Positions 45,855-53,337 of a stretch of DNA of 64,000 bases are shown piece by piece. Each line of letters opens with the position of its first letter. Position 1 is the first letter of the stretch. The translations under genes were made by a program, and so were the position numbers. The notes under the pieces were generated by a model. The model had not been told where the DNA came from, did no database searches, and saw only the letters and a program-made list of their open reading frames with translations. The DNA comes from Shinella zoogloeoides (GTDB lineage: Bacteria > Pseudomonadota > Alphaproteobacteria > Rhizobiales > Rhizobiaceae), in assembly GCF_033705735.1 (NCBI RefSeq), contig NZ_CP131130.1:2607001-2671000 (forward strand), read 5' to 3'.

Positions 45855-45870
45855 CGAAGGATCGCCGGCC

Positions 45871-47385
45871 ATGCTGCTTGAGATCAAGGGCCTCGAAAAA
45901 CGCTTCGGCGGCGCGCGGGCGCTGGCCGGAGCGAACCTTTCCGTGGCCGCCGGCTCGGTGCATGGCCTCATCGGCGAGAACGGCGCGGGCAAGTCGACGC
46001 TGATCAAGACGCTCTCCGGCCTCGTGCGGCCGGATGCCGGCGATATCCGTGTCGACGGCGCGCCGATCGCGATCAGCAGCGTGCGGGAGGCGGAGGCGCT
46101 CGGCTTCCGCTTCATCCATCAGGAACTCAGCCTCGTGCCGCAGTTCGACGCCGTCGAGAACGCCTTCGTCGGCCGGGCCTATCCGAAGCGCGGCCCCTTC
46201 ATCGATCGCGCCGCCATGCGGCGCGCGGTGGCGGCGACGGCGGCGGCGATCGCGCCTGACCTGCCGCTCGACGTACCGGCCGGGCGGCTGACCACGGGGC
46301 AGAAGCAGCTTGTCGAGATCATCCGCGCGCTGATGAACGAGCCGGCGCGGCTGGTGGTGATGGACGAGCCGACGGCCTCGCTTTCCGAAGGCGAGGCACG
46401 GCGCCTGCACGAGGCGGTGCGGGCGCTGGCGGCGCGCGGCGTCGCCGTCATCTACATTTCCCACCGGCTCGACGAGGTGGCCGAGATATGCGACGCCTTC
46501 ACGGTGCTGCGCAACGGCGCGACGGCCGGGACCGGCGTGATGCAGGGCACGACGCGGGCCGATCTGGTGCGCATGATGTCCGGTCACGAGGAGATCACGT
46601 CCGGCCGTCCCTCCGTGCCCGCCGTCGGCAAGCCGGTGCTGGAGGTTCGCGACCTGCCGTTCGGGCAGCGCGGCAACACGCTGTCGCTGACGGTCGGCGA
46701 AGGCGAGATCCTCGGCCTCTACGGGCTGGTCGGCGCAGGCCGGTCGTCCCTCATGAAGATGATCTGGGGGGCGCGGCGGACGGAGGGCGGAACGGTCTTC
46801 CTCGACGGCCATGTCCTGAAGCCGGGCGACATCCACGCGCGCATCCGCCGCGGCGGCGCCTATGTACCGGAGGATCGCCGGCATGAGGGGCTGGTGACGG
46901 CCCGCTCCATCGCGGAGAACGTGGCGATCAGCGATCTTTCGCGGGTGCGGTCCCATCCGGCGCTGCCGGTCACCAGCCGCGGCCGGCTGGCGGCGCGGGC
47001 GGAGGACATCCGCACGCAGCTTTCGGTGAAGATGGGCTCGCCTTGGGCTCTGCCGCTGACGCTTTCCGGCGGCAACCAGCAGAAGCTGCTGTTCGGCCGC
47101 TGGTTCGGTGGGCGCATCCGCCTGCTCATCCTCGACGAGCCGACGCGCGGGGTCGATGTCGGCGCCAAGGCGGAAATCCATGCCATCGTCCGGCGCATCG
47201 CCGCTGAGGGCGCGGCCGTGCTGATGACGACCAGCGACATGGACGAACTGCTGGCGCTCTCGCATCGCGTGGCCGTCTTCGCCAATGGCGAGATCACGGC
47301 GCGGCTGGAGGGCGAGGCCATCACGCCGCCGCGCATCATCGACGCCGCATTCCATCACGAGACCAGAAGAGAACCCGCCGCATGA
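45871..47385 (+). CDS. Sugar ABC transporter ATP-binding protein (RbsA-like, duplicated)
   Basis: A 504-aa ATPase with two ABC domains, as in RbsA/XylG. The first has Walker A GENGAGKST, TTGQKQLVEI and VMDEPTASLS. The second has a degenerate Walker A (GLVGAGRSS), SGGNQQK and LILDEPTRGVDVG; this asymmetry is usual for the family. It overlaps the permease gene by 4 bases (ATGA). Confidence 0.93.
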   Translation: MLLEIKGLEKRFGGARALAGANLSVAAGSVHGLIGENGAGKSTLIKTLSGLVRPDAGDIRVDGAPIAISSVREAEALGFRFIHQELSLVPQFDAVENAFVGRAYPKRGPFIDRAAMRRAVAATAAAIAPDLPLDVPAGRLTTGQKQLVEIIRALMNEPARLVVMDEPTASLSEGEARRLHEAVRALAARGVAVIYISHRLDEVAEICDAFTVLRNGATAGTGVMQGTTRADLVRMMSGHEEITSGRPSVPAVGKPVLEVRDLPFGQRGNTLSLTVGEGEILGLYGLVGAGRSSLMKMIWGARRTEGGTVFLDGHVLKPGDIHARIRRGGAYVPEDRRHEGLVTARSIAENVAISDLSRVRSHPALPVTSRGRLAARAEDIRTQLSVKMGSPWALPLTLSGGNQQKLLFGRWFGGRIRLLILDEPTRGVDVGAKAEIHAIVRRIAAEGAAVLMTTSDMDELLALSHRVAVFANGEITARLEGEAITPPRIIDAAFHHETRREPAA

Positions 47386-48314
47386 CCGGCCTTGTCAGAC
47401 AATACGGAACGCTCATCGCGCTCATCGCGATCGTCGTCGTCTTCTCCATCGCCTCGCCGGGCGCGTTCGGCTCCATGTCGAACCTCGTCAACATCACCCA
47501 GCAGATGACGCTGCTCGCCATTGTCGCCATCGGCGCGACTGTCGTGATGGCCGTCGGCGAGTTCGACCTTTCGACCGCTTCCATCGTCTCCTTCGGCGGC
47601 ATTTTCGTCGTCTACCTCCTCAAGCTCGGCGTGCCCGCGCCGCTCGCCTGCTTCCTGGTGCTGGCGGTTGCGGCGCTCTTCGGCGCGGTCTCGGGCTATG
47701 TGGTCTCGCGCTTCCAGGTGCTCTCCTTCATCGCGACGCTCGCGACCGGCACGATCATCGGCGGCATCACCTTCTGGGTCTCCGACGGCGCGACACTGCT
47801 CGGCGATATCCCGGCCGGCTTCCGCGACATGGCGCGCGGCCATATGCTCGGCCTGCCGACGCTGACCTGGTGGCTGATCGCCATCGCCCTTGTCGTCTGG
47901 ATCCTGCTCGACAAGCTGGAATTCGGCCGCCGGCTCTATGCCATCGGCGGAAACCGCGAGGCGGCGCGGCTGGCGGGCGTCCGGATCGTCTCCAACACGA
48001 CGGCGGCCTTCGTCGTCTCGGCGGTTCTCTCGGCGCTGGTCGGCATCCTGCTCACGGCCCGCATCGGCAGCGCGAGCCCGACGGGCGGGGGCGGCTATCT
48101 GCTGACCGCCTATGCTGCCGTCTTCCTCGGCATGACGGCCTTCCGCGAGGGCGAGGCGAACCTGCCGGGCACGGTGGTCGGCGCGGCGATCATCGCCGTC
48201 ATCGGCAATGGCCTCACCATTCTCGGCGTCTCGACCTTCCTTCAGGACATCATCACCGGCACGATCATCCTCTCCGCCGTGCTGGTGCGCCGCATCGGCA
48301 GGGGGGCGGCATGA
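47382..48314 (+). CDS. Sugar ABC transporter permease (RbsC-like)
   Basis: A 310-aa permease of the BPD_transp_2/RbsC family. VAIGATVVMAVGEFDLS near residue 45, the coupling motif RRLYAIGGNREAARLAGVRI near 185-205 and the C-terminal FLQDIITGTIIL are typical. It starts in the ATGA overlap with the ATPase and itself overlaps the TrpB-like gene by 4 bases, which ties that protein to the transporter. Confidence 0.92.
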   Translation: MTGLVRQYGTLIALIAIVVVFSIASPGAFGSMSNLVNITQQMTLLAIVAIGATVVMAVGEFDLSTASIVSFGGIFVVYLLKLGVPAPLACFLVLAVAALFGAVSGYVVSRFQVLSFIATLATGTIIGGITFWVSDGATLLGDIPAGFRDMARGHMLGLPTLTWWLIAIALVVWILLDKLEFGRRLYAIGGNREAARLAGVRIVSNTTAAFVVSAVLSALVGILLTARIGSASPTGGGGYLLTAYAAVFLGMTAFREGEANLPGTVVGAAIIAVIGNGLTILGVSTFLQDIITGTIILSAVLVRRIGRGAA

Positions 48315-49498
48315 CGGCGGCGGGCGCGGCAAGAGGGCGGCCGGGGCGCTACGGCCGGTTCGGCGGGCAGTTCGTGGCACCGGTGCTGCTGCCGGTGCTC
48401 GACCGCCTCGAAGCCGCCTTCGACCAGGCCTGGGCGGACCCCACCTTCCGCCGCACCTTCGAAGACCTGCTGGAGCGCTTCGTCGGTCGGCCGACGCCGG
48501 TCTTCGAGACGGTGACGCTCGCCTCGGCCAATGGTGGGGCGCGCATCATCCTCAAGCGCGACGACCTGACGTTCAATGGTGGCAACTACGCCAATTCCGC
48601 GCTCGGCCAGTGCCTTCTCGCCGTGCGCATGGGGCTCGGCTCGGTGGTCACGGATACCGGCTCCGGCCAGAACGGGGTCGCGGCGGCGGCGGTCGCCGCC
48701 CGGCTCGGGCTTTCCTGCATCATCTATATGGGCAGCAGCGATGCGGCGCGGCATGCCGCGACGATCCGGAAGATGCGTGCCTTCGGGGCCGATCTCCGGA
48801 TCGTGGAGGATGCCGACCGGACCTTGAGCGCCGCGACCTCCGCCGCCATCCGCCACTGGATGGGCAACAGCGCGACGACGGCCTATCTCGCCGGCGCGCC
48901 GATCGGCGCCCATCCCTATCCGGCGATGGTCAGCGCCTTCCAGGCGGTGATCGGCCGCGAGACGCGGCTGCAGCTTATCGAGGCCGGCGTGCTGCCGCGC
49001 GCCATCGTCTCGGCGGTCGGCGGTGGCTCCTCGACCATTGGCATCTTCTCCGCCTTCGTCGGCGATCCGCAGATCCGGCTCGTCGCGGTCGAGGCCGGCG
49101 GCCGGTCCGGCGGGGATGCGCCGCATTCCGCCCGGCTCGGCAAGGGGCGGCGCGGCATCTTCCACGGCGCCGAGACGCTGGTGCTGGCGGATGAACACGG
49201 CCAGATCCTGCCGACCGCCTCGATCGCGCCGGGGCTCGCCTATCCAGGCTCGGCGCCGGAGATCGCCGATCTCGTCGAGCGCGGCCGCGTGGAGACCGTC
49301 GCCGTCACCGACGAGGAGGCCCGCCAGGCCGTGCTGCGGCTGGCGAAAAGCGAGGGGATCCTCGTCTCGCTGGAGGCGGGCCATGCGGTGGCGGCCGCCG
49401 AGCGCATCGCCCGGCTCTACGACCGCAACGACGCCGTCGTCGTCATGGTGGCTTCCGCCGGCGACAAGGATCTCGACGTCATCTGGCCGGAAAGCTGA
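48311..49498 (+). CDS. TrpB-like protein lacking the PLP lysine
   Basis: A 395-aa protein with full-length homology to the tryptophan synthase beta chain: GRYGRFGGQFV, GRPTPVFETV, KRDDL, LGQCLLAVRMG, IYMGSSDAARH, PHPYPAMVSAFQAVIG, VGGGSSTIGIF and SAGDKD all align. The catalytic motif (GGAHKTNQ in true TrpB) reads GGNYANSA here: the PLP Schiff-base lysine is Y93 and the preceding His is N92. The TrpB catalytic Glu is D115 (TDTGSGQNG), the His after it is N121, and the Ser of NLSGRGDKD is Ala. The phosphate loop GGGSS is kept. It therefore cannot make the normal internal aldimine. It is coupled to a sugar permease (ATGA) and followed by a TrpA-like gene, so a new function or a partner/allosteric role is likely. 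Confidence 0.88.
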   Translation: MTAAGAARGRPGRYGRFGGQFVAPVLLPVLDRLEAAFDQAWADPTFRRTFEDLLERFVGRPTPVFETVTLASANGGARIILKRDDLTFNGGNYANSALGQCLLAVRMGLGSVVTDTGSGQNGVAAAAVAARLGLSCIIYMGSSDAARHAATIRKMRAFGADLRIVEDADRTLSAATSAAIRHWMGNSATTAYLAGAPIGAHPYPAMVSAFQAVIGRETRLQLIEAGVLPRAIVSAVGGGSSTIGIFSAFVGDPQIRLVAVEAGGRSGGDAPHSARLGKGRRGIFHGAETLVLADEHGQILPTASIAPGLAYPGSAPEIADLVERGRVETVAVTDEEARQAVLRLAKSEGILVSLEAGHAVAAAERIARLYDRNDAVVVMVASAGDKDLDVIWPES

Positions 49499-49500
49499 CC

Positions 49501-50325
49501 ATGGCGCGTTCTCCCAACCGCATCGACCGCATGTTCCAGCGCCTCAAGGCGGAGGGCCGCATCGCCTTCGTCACCTTCACCGTCGCCTGCGATCCGGATT
49601 TTGCCGAAAGCCTCGCGCGGCTGCGGCTGCTTGTCGGAAACGGCATCGATCTCCTGGAGATCGGCCATCCCTATTCGGACCCCATTCTCGACGGCGCGAC
49701 GATCCAGACCGCCAACCGGCGGGCGCTCGCGGCGGGCGGCAATCTCTCCCGCACGCTGGATCTCTGCGCCGCCTTCCGGGAAGAGGACGATACGACGCCC
49801 ATCGTGCTGATGGGCTATGCCAATCCGCTTCTCGCCATGGGCTACGAGGCCTTTGCCGCGCGCGCCGCGGCGGCGGGCGTCGACGGCCTCATCGCCGCCG
49901 ACCTGCCGCTTCGCGAGGCCGAGCCGCTGCTGAAGGCGCTCGGCAGGCATGGGCTGGTGATGATCCCGCTTGCCGCTCCGTCGCTGCCGGCCGAGGATTT
50001 CGTTTCCGCCAGCAAGGGCGTCGGCGGCTTTCTCTATTGCATTCCCGTCGTCGGGCCGACGGGCGGGCCCTCCGCCTCCATCGAGGCAATCTCGGATGCG
50101 GTGGCGCGCTGCCGGACCGTCAGCCGCCTGCCCGTCCTCGTCGGCTTCGGCGTCAAGACGCCCGACATGGTGGCGGCCGTAGCGGAAGTCGCAGATGGCG
50201 TCATCGTCGCAACGGCCCTCATCGACCGGTTCGAGGCGATGCGCGGGCAAGGGGATGCCGAGGCCTTCCGCCGGGCGGCCGCCGGGCTGGTCGCCGGCTA
50301 CCGGCAGGCCGTCGATGGCCGGTAG
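49501..50325 (+). CDS. TrpA-like aldolase paired with the TrpB-like protein
   Basis: A 274-aa TIM-barrel protein of the tryptophan synthase alpha family. The catalytic acid/base residues are retained: E53 in LLEIGHPYSDP and D64 in ILDGATIQ. Other conserved parts are VTFTVACDPD, PIVLMGYANPLL, GVDGLIAADLP and GFLYCIPVVGPTGG. Phosphate-binding loops are altered (GFGVK for GFGIS, VATALI for VGSAIV), so the substrate probably differs from indole-3-glycerol phosphate while still being phosphorylated. It begins 2 bases after the TrpB-like stop. Retro-aldol cleavage of a kinase product, releasing a triose phosphate, is the favoured inference. Confidence 0.85.
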   Translation: MARSPNRIDRMFQRLKAEGRIAFVTFTVACDPDFAESLARLRLLVGNGIDLLEIGHPYSDPILDGATIQTANRRALAAGGNLSRTLDLCAAFREEDDTTPIVLMGYANPLLAMGYEAFAARAAAAGVDGLIAADLPLREAEPLLKALGRHGLVMIPLAAPSLPAEDFVSASKGVGGFLYCIPVVGPTGGPSASIEAISDAVARCRTVSRLPVLVGFGVKTPDMVAAVAEVADGVIVATALIDRFEAMRGQGDAEAFRRAAAGLVAGYRQAVDGR

Positions 50326-50330
50326 CCGGC
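50293..50330 (+). terminator. Hairpin at the end of the kinase-TrpBA-like operon
   Basis: A 13-bp perfect inverted repeat (GCCGGCTACCGGC at 50293-50305 and its complement at 50318-50330) spans the stop codon of the TrpA-like gene, followed by TTAGAATG. It is very stable but not followed by a T-run, so termination may be factor-assisted. Confidence 0.5.
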
Positions 50331-50432
50331 TTAGAATGTAGTGACGATTTAGGGTTCCAATTAGGTCAGATTCCATTCCGGCTTTTGAAGGTCACCCATG
50401 GATGCGGGTAAGCTGAGCGGTGCTACTTCCAC

Positions 50433-50651
50433 GACACCATTCGCGATGGCGGAGCTGTTGCGGCTACTCCGCCATGGCCGAACGAAGGCATCCTCATGCT
50501 TGCGACTGGCGCATCTACAGAAACGAAGCTCATTGAGCGCTTCTTTGCCAAATTCAAACGGCTCCGCCGCGTCGCAACGTGATACGACAAGCTGCCCGCG
50601 AACTTCCGAGGCTTCGCCCTCATCGCCGCCATAACCATCTGGATTAGATAG
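50433..50651 (+). pseudogene. IS5-family transposase C-terminal remnant
   Basis: Reading this frame gives the C-terminal end of an IS5-family transposase: a PPWPNE segment, then KLIERFFAKFKRLRRVAT, then YDKLPANFRGFALIAAITIW and IR-stop. The TGA at 50580-50582 falls where transposases of this family have CGA (the Arg of ATRYDK), so the frame is interrupted. The N-terminal three-quarters, including most of the DDE domain, is missing. No clear terminal inverted repeats were found. The flanks 50326-50432 and 50652-50668 hold no gene. Confidence 0.8.
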
Positions 50652-50668
50652 TTAATCGTCAATACAGC

Positions 50669-51109
50669 CTAACTCACGTCGATCAGGGCGATGCCGAGAT
50701 CACTGCGGTGCCGGCGGCGCAGCCTGGCCGGCGTTTCGCGCAGCACCACCTCCAGCGTCGGGCGCACATGGCCTTCGAGGAAATGCCCGCCCCTCGTGCT
50801 GCCGTCGGAAAGGCCGAGCACGACATGCAGGTGAAGGCTCGCCTGGCCGTCGTCGTCGAGCGCGACGTCGCCGATCAGGCTCAGCACCTCCGACTGCACC
50901 TCCACGGGTATCTTCTTGTAATTCTTCGTCTCGTATTCGAAGAAGGCGATGGTCGCGGCCCGGAAGGCGCCGATGGCGGTAATCGAGGCCGCCGTCACGC
51001 CCTCGCGCTTCGCGAACCCGGTCAGGCAGGAAAAGGCCTCGTCCCCTTCCTCGAGAACGAGGATGAAGGTGCGCTCGCCCGCATCGCTTGCCAGAAGTTT
51101 GTGCTGCAT
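50669..51109 (-). CDS. PPC/DUF296-domain protein
   Basis: A 146-aa single-domain PPC (DUF296) protein. AIGAFRAATIAFFEYETKNYKK and LHLHVVLGLSDGSTRGGHFLEGHVRPTLEV contain the two histidines (LHLHV) and GH motif that can bind a metal. GGAGG lies 7 bases before ATG 51109. Bacterial PPC proteins are trimeric and of unclear function. It is preceded by a GGAAC-N18-TT element and belongs to the stress cluster. Confidence 0.85.
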   Translation of the reverse strand: MQHKLLASDAGERTFILVLEEGDEAFSCLTGFAKREGVTAASITAIGAFRAATIAFFEYETKNYKKIPVEVQSEVLSLIGDVALDDDGQASLHLHVVLGLSDGSTRGGHFLEGHVRPTLEVVLRETPARLRRRHRSDLGIALIDVS

Positions 51110-51134
51110 CGTTCGCCTCCCTTCGTCGAAGGGA

Positions 51135-51159
51135 AAGGCGCGAGAACCGATCCGGTTCC
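51135..51159 (-). promoter_or_regulatory. EcfG/RpoE2-type promoter for the PPC-domain gene
   Basis: GGAAC at 51159-51155, an 18-base spacer, then TT at 51136-51135 on the minus strand, 26 bp upstream of the ATG. The -10 context (CCTT) is the weakest of the set. Confidence 0.45.
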
Positions 51160-51164
51160 CCGGC

Positions 51165-51977
51165 TCAGGACGCCGCGGCCTCCTTCCGGGCGCCCGCCGC
51201 CGCGATGGTCGCGAGTGCCGAGCGGATGGCCGAGGGCGACGAGGACTTGGCAAGGGCGCAGGTCGCCGTCGAGAGCGAGCCCACCCGGATCGACTGACCG
51301 CCCCGCGCATTGGCAAGCGCGAACATCGATTCGTCCGTCAGGTCGTCGCCGACGGCAACCGGCAACCGGCCGAGAAAGGGCGGCTGCTCCAGGTAGGAGG
51401 CGACCGCCTCGCCCTTGTCGGCCCGCGACGGGCGGATCTCGAAGACCATCTTGCCGGGCTGCAGCACCCAGGCCGGCCCCGCCGCCTCCGCGAAATCGCG
51501 CATGATCTTTTCGAGCGCGGTGTCGTAAGCCGGCGCCAGCCGGTAATGCGCCGCGACCGCCGCGCCCTTGTCCTCGATCAGCACGCCCTCCATCCAGGCG
51601 GTTTCCTCGACCAGCCGGCGCTTGAGCGCGTCGAAGCCGGAGGTCTGCTCGACCGCCGAGGTCGCCCCGTCGGCCGCCCGGAACTCCGCGCCGTGCAGAC
51701 CGGCGATCGGAAAGCGATGCGGTGCGAAGAGCCCGTCGGCATAAGAGAGGCTCCGGCCCGTCACCAGCGCCAGCGCGCCGCCGAGGCGGCCCGAGACCGC
51801 GGCAAGGTCGACCGGCAGGGACAGGGGAACCTGAATGGCGTCCGGCGTCGTCGCAAGGTCCAGCAACGTTCCGTCGATGTCGAGAAAGAGCGCCCAACGG
51901 TCCGGCTCGTCGATCAGGCGGCGGACGAGGTGACGGGTCGCCGCATCGGTCGGCTGCAATTTTTCCTGTTCGCTCAT
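51165..51977 (-). CDS. otsB: Trehalose-6-phosphate phosphatase
   Basis: A 270-aa HAD-family phosphatase. HAD motif I is FLDIDGTLLDL with the nucleophile and general acid Asp, the OtsB-specific GLHGAEFR follows, and VAVGDDLTDESMFA is motif IV. Dephosphorylates trehalose-6-phosphate to trehalose, an osmo- and desiccation protectant. The start at MSEQEKLQ (51977) is the usual position, although its ribosome site is weak. It is divergent from the ROK kinase. The partner otsA is not in the window. Confidence 0.92.
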   Translation of the reverse strand: MSEQEKLQPTDAATRHLVRRLIDEPDRWALFLDIDGTLLDLATTPDAIQVPLSLPVDLAAVSGRLGGALALVTGRSLSYADGLFAPHRFPIAGLHGAEFRAADGATSAVEQTSGFDALKRRLVEETAWMEGVLIEDKGAAVAAHYRLAPAYDTALEKIMRDFAEAAGPAWVLQPGKMVFEIRPSRADKGEAVASYLEQPPFLGRLPVAVGDDLTDESMFALANARGGQSIRVGSLSTATCALAKSSSPSAIRSALATIAAAGARKEAAAS

Positions 51978-52024
51978 GGGTCTTGCAAGTAGATCGCATT
52001 TGCCGGGCGGCAAGGGGGTATCTG

Positions 52025-52049
52025 GGAACAAGTTTTACCCCGCCGCATT
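52025..52049 (+). promoter_or_regulatory. EcfG/RpoE2-type promoter for the ROK-like gene
   Basis: GGAAC at 52025-52029, an 18-base spacer, then TT at 52048-52049, 35 bp before ATG 52085. The -10 quartet is CATT, as upstream of the ku genes. Confidence 0.6.
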
Positions 52050-52084
52050 CTCACTTCGCAGTTCTGGAACCGGTGGGAGGCGAT

Positions 52085-53155
52085 ATGGGAAAGCAGAGCG
52101 CGAAAGCCGAGGAGTACCATCCCGCCATCGCCCACGGGGCGACCGACCTGCCCGCGGTACGGGTCAGGAGCTGCAATCTGGAGCTGCGCGACCGCAACGG
52201 CTTCATCGGCGACCAGGCCAACAAATCCGCCTTCCGCGACGCCATCGACGGCTGGCGCCGGCGGGTGCGCGAAGGCGGCGAGGACCCCCTCGGCGACGTT
52301 GCCACGGAGGACCTGTCGAAGAAGGACATCGACGCTCTCCTCAAGGACGAGACCTCGGATGCCGCCGCGCTGGTGCTCGCCGCGATAGACGACTTCGCCA
52401 AGGACCTTGCCGCCATCCTCGCCCGCTACATGAAGGAAAAGGACTGGCAGGGGACGACGAAGATCGCCGTCGGCGGCGGTTTCAGCGACAGCAAATCGGG
52501 CCTGATGGCGATCGCCCGCGCGCAGCTTCTCCTCAATGCCGAAGGCCTGAAGCTGAAGCTGGTGCCGATCTCCCATCACCCCGACGAAGCCGGGCTCATC
52601 GGCGCGGTGCATCTCATCCCCTCCTGGATGCTGAAGGGCCATGACGCGATACTCGCCGTCGATATCGGAGGCACGAACATCCGCGCCGGCGTGGTCAAGC
52701 TCAACCTCGACGACAAGCCGGATTTCTCCAAGGCGAAGGTCTGGAAATCGGAACTGTGGCGCCATGCCGACGACGAGCCCCGCCGCACCGCCACCATCGA
52801 ATATCTCGTCGACATGATCGGGACGCTGATCGGCAAGGCGGAAAAAGCCAAGCTAGCGCTCGCCCCGGTGATCGGCATCGGCTGCCCCGGCATCATCGCG
52901 CCGGACGGCGCCATCGCCCGCGGCGGGCAGAACCTTCCGGGCGGCAACTGGGAAAGCACGCATTTCAACCTGCCCGACGCATTGCGCAAGGCAATCCCCG
53001 AGATCGCCGGCGAGCCCACTTTCATCATCATGCACAACGATGCGGTCGTGCAGGGGCTTTCAGAGCTGCCGCGCATGGCGGATGTCGATAACTGGGCCGC
53101 GGTGACGATCGGCACGGGCCTCGGCAATGCGAGCTTTTCCCGCACCGACGTCTGA
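52085..53155 (+). CDS. ROK-family sugar kinase-like protein, apparently circularly permuted
   Basis: A 356-aa protein. The ROK N-lobe motif AVDIGGTNIRAG starts only at residue 191, followed by GIGCPGIIAPDG, MHNDAVVQG and TIGTGLGNASF at the very C terminus. The part that normally ends a ROK protein lies in front of it: KIAVGGGFSDSKSG (residues 126-139) and HHPDEAGLIGAVHLIP (165-180) match the C-terminal GGG and AGxxGA elements. The order C-lobe then N-lobe indicates circular permutation. GGGAGG precedes the ATG. It is divergent from otsB, so a glucose or trehalose-related kinase role is possible. Confidence 0.82.
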   Translation: MGKQSAKAEEYHPAIAHGATDLPAVRVRSCNLELRDRNGFIGDQANKSAFRDAIDGWRRRVREGGEDPLGDVATEDLSKKDIDALLKDETSDAAALVLAAIDDFAKDLAAILARYMKEKDWQGTTKIAVGGGFSDSKSGLMAIARAQLLLNAEGLKLKLVPISHHPDEAGLIGAVHLIPSWMLKGHDAILAVDIGGTNIRAGVVKLNLDDKPDFSKAKVWKSELWRHADDEPRRTATIEYLVDMIGTLIGKAEKAKLALAPVIGIGCPGIIAPDGAIARGGQNLPGGNWESTHFNLPDALRKAIPEIAGEPTFIIMHNDAVVQGLSELPRMADVDNWAAVTIGTGLGNASFSRTDV

Positions 53156-53158
53156 AAC

Positions 53159-53326
53159 CTATATGTGCTTTGGAGGATCGTCGTTCTCGTCCGGATTGGG
53201 GTTGGGTTCCTCGTCGGGCAGGCGGTCGGGCTCCGGCTCCTTGATCGGCGGCGTCGGCTTGTCGATGGGCGGAAGGTCCGGCACCGGCGTCGGACCTGGA
53301 TTGGGCTCGTTGGGGATGATGGCCAT
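53159..53326 (-). CDS. Small proline/acid-rich protein
   Basis: A 55-aa reading frame, MAIIPNEPNPGPTPVPDL..., with about one-third Pro and many Asp/Glu, ending DDPPKHI. It has GAGGAG 7 bases before the ATG and lies 11 bases after the BON gene stop on the same strand, so it is probably cotranscribed. There is no membrane segment or known domain, and it should be disordered. The good ribosome site and non-random composition support a real gene; its function is unknown. Confidence 0.7.
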   Translation of the reverse strand: MAIIPNEPNPGPTPVPDLPPIDKPTPPIKEPEPDRLPDEEPNPNPDENDDPPKHI

Positions 53327-53337
53327 GACGGTCTCCT

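Noticed and set aside
48311..50325. Housekeeping tryptophan synthase trpBA
   Set aside because: The TrpB-like protein lacks the PLP lysine and other catalytic residues, there is no trpF or other trp gene nearby, and the genes are coupled to a sugar transporter.
50326..50668. An intact insertion sequence
   Set aside because: Only the C-terminal part of a transposase is present, with an internal TGA, and no terminal inverted repeats were found.
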